This document shows, piece by piece, positions 7,505-12,668 of a stretch of DNA of 12,668 nucleotides (its first letter is position 1; every line of letters begins with the position of its first letter). Below the pieces are notes generated by a model. That model made no database searches. It was not told the origin of the DNA and saw nothing but the letters and a program-made list of their open reading frames with translations. Made by a program: the position numbers and the translations under genes. The stretch lies in assembly GCA_964399665.1 (NCBI GenBank), contig CAYNSI010000045.1, positions 1 through 12,668 of the forward strand. Direction: 5' to 3'. The DNA is from Avisuccinivibrio_A sp964399665 (GTDB lineage: Bacteria; Pseudomonadota; Gammaproteobacteria; Enterobacterales; Succinivibrionaceae).

Positions 7505-8017
7505 TTAGCTTTCGTCTTTCTTGTCTGCAATGATTTCAGCCTTTTGAATAATCACGGGTTCTTCGGGGACGTCACGGTGGACGCCTTTTCTGCCGGTTTT
7601 CACTTCAGCAATTTTATCCACGACATCCATGCCTTTTACAACTCTGCCAAAAACGCAGTAGCCCCAGCCGCTCATATCAGGTGACTTATAGTTTAAAAAG
7701 TCATTGTCAACGGTGTTGATAAAAAACTGGCATGAAGCAGAATGCGGATCCATGGTTCTTGCCATGGCTATGGTGCCGCGCTCATTTTTAAGGCCGTTGT
7801 CTGCTTCATTTTCTATGGGCTCTTTGGTTTTTTTAAGCTTCATATCTTCGGTAAGGCCTCCGCCTTGGATCATAAAGCCCTTAATGACACGGTGAAAAAT
7901 GGTGCCGTCATAGTGGCCGTCGGTTACATAAGACTCAAAATTAGCGGTTGTTTTGGGAGCTTTTTTGGCATCAAGCTCAAGCTCAATATCACCGTGATTG
8001 GTGTGAAGAACGATCAT
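7505..8017 (-). CDS. ppiB: Cytoplasmic peptidyl-prolyl isomerase B (cyclophilin)
   Basis: This cyclophilin-type enzyme catalyses cis-trans isomerisation at proline bonds during protein folding. With the ATG at 8017 it has 170 residues, against 164 in E. coli, and begins MIVLHTNHGD like E. coli MVTFHTNHGD. That ATG has GGAG six bases upstream. A TTG at 8029 would add four residues that overlap the ribosome-binding site, so I reject it. Conserved elements include the catalytic Arg43 in FHRVI, FMIQGGG (48-54), NGLKNERGTIAMART (74-88), QFFINTVDNDFLN (97-109) and GWGYCVFG (117-124). There is no signal peptide, so this is the cytoplasmic form rather than PpiA. The lysine/acid-rich tail is slightly longer than in E. 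coli. It probably forms an operon with lpxH and diverges from cysS across 69 bases. Confidence 0.96.
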   Translation of the reverse strand: MIVLHTNHGDIELELDAKKAPKTTANFESYVTDGHYDGTIFHRVIKGFMIQGGGLTEDMKLKKTKEPIENEADNGLKNERGTIAMARTMDPHSASCQFFINTVDNDFLNYKSPDMSGWGYCVFGRVVKGMDVVDKIAEVKTGRKGVHRDVPEEPVIIQKAEIIADKKDES

Positions 8018-8086
8018 AACCTGCTCCAATAGTTTAAAATTCGAGATTTCCAGAGGCTAAGTTTACCCGTTGGCGGGAGTTTTTCA

Positions 8087-9469
8087 ATGTTATTTATTCA
8101 CAACACCTTAACAGGGAAAAAAGAAGAATTTAAACCCTTGAGTCAAGGTGAAGTAAAAATATATGTCTGCGGTGTGACCGTGTACGATTACTGCCACATT
8201 GGTCATGCCCGCACTTTTGTATGCTTTGATGTGATAGTGCGCTACCTGAGGCATTTGGGGTATAAGGTTCGCTATGTACGCAACATAACCGACATTGACG
8301 ATAAGATTATCAAAAGGGCAGCTGAGAATAATGAAAGCACCGCAGATCTTGCCCTAAGGTTTACTAAGTTAATGCATGAGGACTTTGCAAAGCTTAATAT
8401 TCTCCTGCCCGATGAAGAGCCCAAAGCTACTGACAATATCCCCGAGATTATTAATTTAGTATCAATCCTGCTTAAAAAAGGCTTTGCCTATCAGGCTGCA
8501 AATGGTGATGTCATGTTCGCCATTGATACTTTTAAAAATTATGGCAGGTTATCAGGGCAGAAGCTTGAGGAACTAAGCGCAGGAGCCAGGGTTGATGTCA
8601 ATGAAATGAAAAGATCTCCTTTTGATTTTGTCCTGTGGAAAATGTCTAAAGAAGGCGAGCCTGCGTGGGATTCTCCCTTTGGAAAAGGGAGGCCTGGCTG
8701 GCATATTGAATGCTCTGCCATGAACTGCAAGTATCTTGGCAGGCATTTTGACATTCATGGAGGAGGTGCAGATCTTATTTTCCCCCATCATGAAAATGAG
8801 GCTGCCCAGAGCTGCTGTGCCTTTGATACTCCCTATGTTAATTACTGGATGCACTCGGGCATGGTCATGATTAATGATGAGAAGATGTCAAAGTCTTTGA
8901 ATAACTTCTTTACTATTCGTCAGGTGCTTGAAAATTATGATGCCGAAAGCGTGCGCTATTTTCTGCTCTCAGGCCAGTACCGCAGCCCTTTAAATTACTC
9001 TCAGGAAAATTTAGACCAGGCTCGGGCTGCCTTGACAAGACTTTACACTGCCATAAGGGATGTAAAGCCTTTGATGCCTGATGATGAAAGTATTCTAAAG
9101 CCGTATCAGGAAAGATTTAATGCCTTTATGAATGATGATTTTAATACCCCGGGTGCTTTGGCAGTACTTTTTGATCTGGTAAAGGCAATCAACAAGGAAG
9201 AGGGTCTTAAAAAAAGCAATTTAGCCTGGGGGCTTTTGAATTTTGCAGGGGTGCTTGGTCTTTTGTGGCAGAAGCCTCAGGATTTTTTAAAGGGCAGTGC
9301 AGGTTCAGATACTCTTGATGATGCCCAAATAGAGGCTTTGATAAAAAAGCGCAATGAGGCCCGCAAAGTAAGGGATTTTAAAACAGCTGATGAAACGAGG
9401 GATCAATTAACTGCCATGGGCATTGTTCTTGAAGATGGTCAGCAGGGCACCACATGGCGCCGATCTTAA
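8087..9469 (+). CDS. cysS: Cysteinyl-tRNA synthetase
   Basis: This class I synthetase charges tRNA-Cys with cysteine in the cytoplasm. The 460 residues are essentially the E. coli length (461). HIGH is at residues 37-40 and KMSKS at 266-270. The zinc site that selects cysteine is complete: Cys28 in YVCGVTVYD, Cys209 in HIECSAM, and His234 and Glu238 in FPHHENE. The C-terminal part (about 315-460) is the helical and anticodon-binding region, ending in the canonical LEDGQQGTTWR stretch. The ATG at 8087 has GGGAG seven bases upstream. Its position head-to-head with ppiB-lpxH matches E. coli, supporting a gammaproteobacterial host. I could not find a strong promoter in the 69-base divergent gap. 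Confidence 0.98.
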   Translation: MLFIHNTLTGKKEEFKPLSQGEVKIYVCGVTVYDYCHIGHARTFVCFDVIVRYLRHLGYKVRYVRNITDIDDKIIKRAAENNESTADLALRFTKLMHEDFAKLNILLPDEEPKATDNIPEIINLVSILLKKGFAYQAANGDVMFAIDTFKNYGRLSGQKLEELSAGARVDVNEMKRSPFDFVLWKMSKEGEPAWDSPFGKGRPGWHIECSAMNCKYLGRHFDIHGGGADLIFPHHENEAAQSCCAFDTPYVNYWMHSGMVMINDEKMSKSLNNFFTIRQVLENYDAESVRYFLLSGQYRSPLNYSQENLDQARAALTRLYTAIRDVKPLMPDDESILKPYQERFNAFMNDDFNTPGALAVLFDLVKAINKEEGLKKSNLAWGLLNFAGVLGLLWQKPQDFLKGSAGSDTLDDAQIEALIKKRNEARKVRDFKTADETRDQLTAMGIVLEDGQQGTTWRRS

Positions 9470-9510
9470 TTAAACCTTAGGTAAAGCTTTTACTATTTGT
9501 TCTTTATGAT

Positions 9511-9567
9511 GCTGACGCTATCTCACAGTTTTGCTGTTGTCATCTTGCCTTTGTCAGCAGGTTTTTT
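9511..9567 (+). terminator. Structured terminator or attenuator between cysS and the YbjD-like gene
   Basis: GCTGAC (9511-9516) can pair with GTCAGC (9553-9558) around a smaller ACAG/CTGT hairpin (9524-9536). An alternative pairs TGCTG (9532-9536) with CAGCA (9555-9559), extended by wobble pairs. Either stem is followed within a few bases by six T (9562-9567). This could end cysS transcription. Only 39 bases without a convincing promoter remain before the next start codon, so the downstream gene would then depend on read-through or on a promoter inside the spacer. The stems are modest in strength. Confidence 0.45.
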
Positions 9568-9593
9568 ACACTTTAAGAAAGCTTGAGGTAAAG

Positions 9594-9617
9594 ATGGCAG
9601 AAGATTATGTATCTTGA
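9594..9617 (+). promoter_or_regulatory. Possible 7-codon leader ORF overlapping the ybjD-like start
   Basis: An ATG at 9594 lies five bases after GAGG (9585-9588), ideal spacing for a ribosome. It opens a 7-codon frame (MAEDYVS) that stops at 9615-9617, eight bases after the large gene's start at 9607 and in another frame. Ribosomes ending this short frame could restart at 9607. The arrangement may be real translational coupling or chance. The in-frame upstream stop (TAA, 9589-9591) excludes an N-terminal extension of the large protein. Confidence 0.35.
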
Positions 9618-11448
9618 AAGTATAGAGATCTTTAATTTCCGTGGGATCCGTCACCTTGCGGTTAATTTTGAGCAGGGCAGTACCGTATTAATAGGTGAGA
9701 ATACCTGGGGCAAAACCTCACTTTTGGCCTTATTGTGGGAGGTTTTGGGAACCGGGCAGCCCTGTAGTTTTGAAAAAAGCGATCTCTATGTTCCCGTAAG
9801 ACTTGCTGCCACCAAAGAGCAGGAGTACGAAAAGCGCAGCAGGCAGACTTTGGCGGTGTCAAGACCGGGACTGATACAAGGCTTCTGTCCTGAAGGCTTA
9901 AAAGAAGACAATTTACAATCCTTTCTTGCCGATAGGGATTCATCAGATGTTGATTTTGTAGCATCAGATGTGTTTTTTGAAAAGATAGAAGGGATTTCAA
10001 TAAGACTGATTTTTTGTGAGGCAGTCCCCGGCCTGTCACAAAAGTCCTCCCGCTTAAGGCGGCTTGGGAATGCCTGGCAGCTTTGCGATGACGGGTTTTA
10101 CCGGGTGTTTTATCACATTCAGGCAGAAGAGGATGATAAGGGCAGTTTTGTTACCAGCCACAAGGTAACGTCAATTAAGGGAACGGCCCTTGAGGGGGAT
10201 CATGCTGAGATTATCAGGCTCATTCTTGATATGAATCCTGTGCTTAGAATGCGCGACTCGCGCATGGAGCCTAATGTAGATCTTGATGACAATCTGGATG
10301 AAGACGGCAGGATCCTTTTGGAACTTACCTCAAGGATTGCAAGTTTTGAAGATGCCGCGGCATCAGGGGGGCAGTTAAAGTCTGATATTGAAACTATCAA
10401 TCTTTTGTCAACCAAATATCTGGCATCATATGGCGGCAATGTAAAATTCAACAGGAAAATAAGGCATGGAAGAAAAGGGATCAGGGATTTGGTTACCAAA
10501 CCTCTGTCGCTGGAGTCTCTTACAAGTTTAAGCCGGGAAATCAGAAGCAGCGAGCCTACTCGGGAAAAGTTTCTTTTGATCTTTCTTACTGCTGCCTTGT
10601 ACTGCTCCAAGGGGGCTCGGGATTTTGATCACAAGGCAAGACCCATAGTGATTCTCGAGGATGTTGAAGGGCGCTTTCACCCGTCTGTGCTGCTTTCTTT
10701 TTGGTCTGTTATAGAAAGTCTTCCGGTACAGAAGATAGTAACCACCAACTCCTGCGATCTTTTAACCTCAGTGCCGTTATCCTGCATAAGAAGGCTGTGC
10801 CGTGAATACTATGACACCAGATCCTATCAGATAAATGAAAATCACTTCAATGCCGATGACTTAAGGCGTATTGCCTTTCATATCAGAATAAACCGTCCCA
10901 TAGCCCTTTTTGCCAGGCTTTGGGTATTGGTCGAAGGGGAAACTGAGATGTGGCTTATCCCTGAGATCGCGGCCATCATGGGGTATTCCCTGTCCTGCGC
11001 GGGGATCCGTTTGGTTGAATTTGCCCAGTGTGGACTTGCCCCGCTTCTTAAACTTGCAAGATCACTTGGGATCACAGCTTTTGTCATCACTGACGGGGAT
11101 GAGGCCGGCAGGCGCTATGCACAGACAGTCAGGCTTTTTACCAAATCAAGAATTGAAGACAGGCTTTTGATCCTGCCGGCCCTTGATATTGAGCATTACC
11201 TGTACGCCAACGGCTATGAAAAAGTTTTCTTAGAATGTGCAGGGGCTGCAGGGCAGTACCACAATAAAAAGCAGCTGACCTCATCAAAGATTATTGCCCA
11301 GGCCATTCGCAAAAAGACCAAGCCCGGGCTTGCTCTTGCGGTATTAAATGAGATGCACCAAAGAAGCATTTCAGGCATCCCCGGGGAGCTTAGGGATGCT
11401 GTTAACAAAATAATTGCCATCTCCAGGCAGGAAATGGCGTTAGATTAA
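9607..11448 (+). CDS. ybjD: YbjD-like OLD-family ATPase with TOPRIM domain
   Basis: This resembles E. coli YbjD (552 residues) along most of its length and has the class 2 OLD layout: an ABC-type ATPase followed by a TOPRIM nuclease-like domain. Walker A is GENTWGKT (30-37). A Walker B-like strand is IVILEDVEGRFHP (347-359), followed by the IVTTNS switch (377-382). TOPRIM motifs are LVEGETE (441-447), TDGDEAG (495-501) with Asp496 and Asp498, and PALDIEHYLY (524-533). YbjD has no settled function. OLD relatives include the phage P2 Old exonuclease and the Gabija subunit GajA. No UvrD-like GajB partner is next to it, so I do not call Gabija. An acid/Ser-rich segment at about 65-125 seems extra compared with E. 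coli and explains most of the added length. The ATG at 9607 fits the family N-terminus. The nearest good Shine-Dalgarno (GAGG, 9585-9588) is spaced for a 7-codon ORF at 9594-9617 that overlaps the start. Confidence 0.88.
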   Translation: MYLESIEIFNFRGIRHLAVNFEQGSTVLIGENTWGKTSLLALLWEVLGTGQPCSFEKSDLYVPVRLAATKEQEYEKRSRQTLAVSRPGLIQGFCPEGLKEDNLQSFLADRDSSDVDFVASDVFFEKIEGISIRLIFCEAVPGLSQKSSRLRRLGNAWQLCDDGFYRVFYHIQAEEDDKGSFVTSHKVTSIKGTALEGDHAEIIRLILDMNPVLRMRDSRMEPNVDLDDNLDEDGRILLELTSRIASFEDAAASGGQLKSDIETINLLSTKYLASYGGNVKFNRKIRHGRKGIRDLVTKPLSLESLTSLSREIRSSEPTREKFLLIFLTAALYCSKGARDFDHKARPIVILEDVEGRFHPSVLLSFWSVIESLPVQKIVTTNSCDLLTSVPLSCIRRLCREYYDTRSYQINENHFNADDLRRIAFHIRINRPIALFARLWVLVEGETEMWLIPEIAAIMGYSLSCAGIRLVEFAQCGLAPLLKLARSLGITAFVITDGDEAGRRYAQTVRLFTKSRIEDRLLILPALDIEHYLYANGYEKVFLECAGAAGQYHNKKQLTSSKIIAQAIRKKTKPGLALAVLNEMHQRSISGIPGELRDAVNKIIAISRQEMALD

Positions 11449-11493
11449 GCCAAAAAGCAGGTCTTAAGCTTTGTTACCCCAGACTTTGCCTAA

Positions 11494-11513
11494 ACCTTAC
11501 TTAAGGTGTTTTT
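11494..11513 (+). terminator. Rho-independent terminator after the ybjD-like gene
   Basis: ACCTT (11494-11498) pairs with AAGGT (11503-11507) around a four-base loop and is followed by G and five T (11509-11513). It lies 45 bases after the stop codon, in the gap between the convergent ybjD-like gene and yicC. The stem is short, so termination may be partial. Confidence 0.5.
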
Positions 11514-11540
11514 GTGACATTTTTTGATGATGTAAGAGAG

Positions 11541-12404
11541 CTATTCGATATTCTGCACCTGCTCGCGCATCTGTTCTATGATGACCTTTAAATCCACGGC
11601 AATTTTGGTGAGTTCCAAAGTTGCAGCCTTGGATGCTATGGTATTGGTCTCGCGGTTGAATTCCTGCATCATAAAATCCAGTCTTTTACCGCAGACTCCG
11701 CCTTTTTGCAAAATAGCGCGCACTTCCTGCACGTGGGAGCATAATCTGTCATATTCTTCAGTGATGTCGCTTTTTTGGGCCAGAATAGCAACTTCCTGCT
11801 CAAAACGTTCAGGGGGCACTTCAACCTGCAAAACGGCAATACGCTCTTTTAGTCTATCACGCTCACTTTTAACCAGAGTGTTAAGGCTGCCTTGGATGCT
11901 TTTAAGGTGCTCTTCTACCAGGGCAACCTTTTCAAGGATAGTGTTCTTAAGACTGGTACCTTCCGTTACTCTGGTATTGAGGAATTCCTCAATTAAGGGA
12001 TCTATTTGTTCTAAAATGGTCTTATCAATTTCTGTGCGCAATGATTCATCAGGACTTAGGACCCCTTCAAAATTTAGGATATCCGCGGCATTGACAATAC
12101 TGCCCTCTGCGGTTTTTTGGATGTAGGCAAGATGGCCGCACAGCATTTGTACCAATTCTTTGTTTAAAGTGAGGCTTTGCTTTTCATTGGGGATAAAGTT
12201 CAGGTAAAAGTCAAACCTGCCTCTTGATGTTGAGGCCTTTATCTTCTCACGTATGGGAGATTCCAGATGGCGGAATTGGTCGGGTAGTTTAAAAAAGATT
12301 TCAAAATACCTGCTGTTCAGGGATTTTAAGTCCATAGACAAGATCCCCTCAGGCAGGGTGTGCCTTAAGGTGGCATAGCCTGTCATGCTCTTGATGGTGT
12401 TCAT
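11541..12404 (-). CDS. yicC: YicC family endoribonuclease
   Basis: YicC/YloC proteins are stress-associated endoribonucleases. In E. coli YicC has been linked to small-RNA turnover (RyhB). The 287 residues equal the E. coli length. The N-terminal domain opens with IKSMTGYA and has LNSRYFEIFFKLPDQFRHLE in consecutive pieces (about 29-48). The C-terminal DUF1732 part carries RLDFMMQEFNRETNT (241-255) and ends EQMREQVQNIE, nearly identical to E. coli. A charged helical stretch lies between about 150 and 230. The ATG at 12404 has AGGAG five bases upstream. In E. coli yicC lies head-to-head with rph. No rph is visible in the 264 bases before this gene. Confidence 0.96.
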   Translation of the reverse strand: MNTIKSMTGYATLRHTLPEGILSMDLKSLNSRYFEIFFKLPDQFRHLESPIREKIKASTSRGRFDFYLNFIPNEKQSLTLNKELVQMLCGHLAYIQKTAEGSIVNAADILNFEGVLSPDESLRTEIDKTILEQIDPLIEEFLNTRVTEGTSLKNTILEKVALVEEHLKSIQGSLNTLVKSERDRLKERIAVLQVEVPPERFEQEVAILAQKSDITEEYDRLCSHVQEVRAILQKGGVCGKRLDFMMQEFNRETNTIASKAATLELTKIAVDLKVIIEQMREQVQNIE

Positions 12405-12426
12405 AAGCTCTCCTGAAATTTGGGCT

Positions 12427-12435
12427 ATTCTAGCA
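12427..12435 (-). promoter_or_regulatory. Extended -10 promoter of yicC
   Basis: On the minus strand, TGC directly precedes TAGAAT (12432-12427), forming an extended -10 element 22 bases before the yicC ATG. No good -35 box lies at the usual distance, which extended -10 promoters can tolerate. The predicted leader is about 16 bases and carries the AGGAG site. Confidence 0.45.
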
Positions 12436-12496
12436 CCTGCATGGCATTGTGATGGCAGGGATTTGCAGAACCTTTACAAAATTTACTAATGAAAGA

Positions 12497-12517
12497 GCCT
12501 TTTTAGTACCAAAAGGC
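12497..12517 (-). terminator. Perfect hairpin, possibly a terminator for minus-strand transcripts
   Basis: GCCTTTT (12497-12503) and AAAAGGC (12511-12517) form a perfect 7-bp stem with a seven-base loop. On the minus strand the stem is followed by TCTTTC, a weak T tract, so it could end a transcript entering from the right before the yicC promoter. On the plus strand there is no T tract. The rest of 12405-12668 holds no ORF or RNA gene that I recognise. Confidence 0.35.
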
Positions 12518-12633
12518 GCGGGCATTAAAAGACCGCTGCTAAAATACAGCTTACGATTCTAGAACCTTAACCTTTAGTTCCCGCCATAATTTTCTAGCCA
12601 TCTAAAAACAACCCTAAAATTTTCGATATAAAA

Positions 12634-12662
12634 TGCACTTGCTGGTCTTTTTGCTGTATAAT
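12634..12662 (+). promoter_or_regulatory. Promoter with consensus -10 at the right edge
   Basis: A perfect TATAAT (12657-12662) follows TGCACT (12634-12639) after 17 bases. The -35 matches the consensus at only three of six positions. The surrounding region is AT-rich. It probably drives a plus-strand gene or RNA starting beyond the window, divergent from yicC. Confidence 0.45.
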
Positions 12663-12668
12663 GGATAG

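Noticed and set aside
9607..11448. Gabija anti-phage system
   Set aside because: The protein is YbjD-like and no UvrD/GajB-type helicase gene is adjacent. The next gene is yicC on the opposite strand.

Overview
The window looks like a housekeeping stretch of a Gram-negative gammaproteobacterial chromosome. Nine of the ten genes resemble well-known Escherichia coli proteins over their full length: Rho, thioredoxin, YhhQ, Pol I, LpxH, PpiB, CysRS, YbjD and YicC. The tenth is a D-Ala-D-Ala ligase. A lipid A gene (lpxH) implies an outer membrane. By eye the base composition is moderate to slightly AT-rich, with frequent AGG/AGA arginine codons. The divergence from Enterobacteriaceae suggests an Aeromonadales/Succinivibrionaceae-like anaerobe. 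That placement is inference and was not tested by any search.

Layout: positions 1-208 hold the rho leader, including a hairpin that covers the likely ribosome-binding site. rho (+) follows and ends in a terminator region that faces ddl (-). Next, all on the minus strand, come ddl, trxA and yhhQ; ddl and trxA each have a good sigma-70 promoter. polA (+) diverges from yhhQ and converges on the ppiB-lpxH pair (-). cysS (+) diverges from ppiB, the same arrangement as in E. coli. After cysS comes a structured spacer ending in six T, then a 613-residue YbjD-like OLD-family ATPase/TOPRIM protein (+), a terminator, and yicC (-) with its own promoter. Positions 12405-12668 are non-coding and end in a perfect TATAAT box that probably belongs to a gene beyond the window.

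The genes serve core functions: transcription termination (rho), wall precursor synthesis (ddl), thiol redox (trxA), queuosine-precursor uptake (yhhQ), DNA repair and Okazaki-fragment processing (polA), lipid A synthesis (lpxH), protein folding (ppiB), Cys-tRNA charging (cysS), RNA turnover (yicC) and a putative nucleic-acid nuclease (ybjD-like).

I saw no transposon, phage, CRISPR array or obvious multi-gene defence system. The most notable observation is that the 3'-5' exonuclease domain of Pol I keeps its length and flanking sequence but has lost all four catalytic carboxylates. Next in interest are the structured, overlapping leader of the YbjD-like gene and the hairpin at the rho start.
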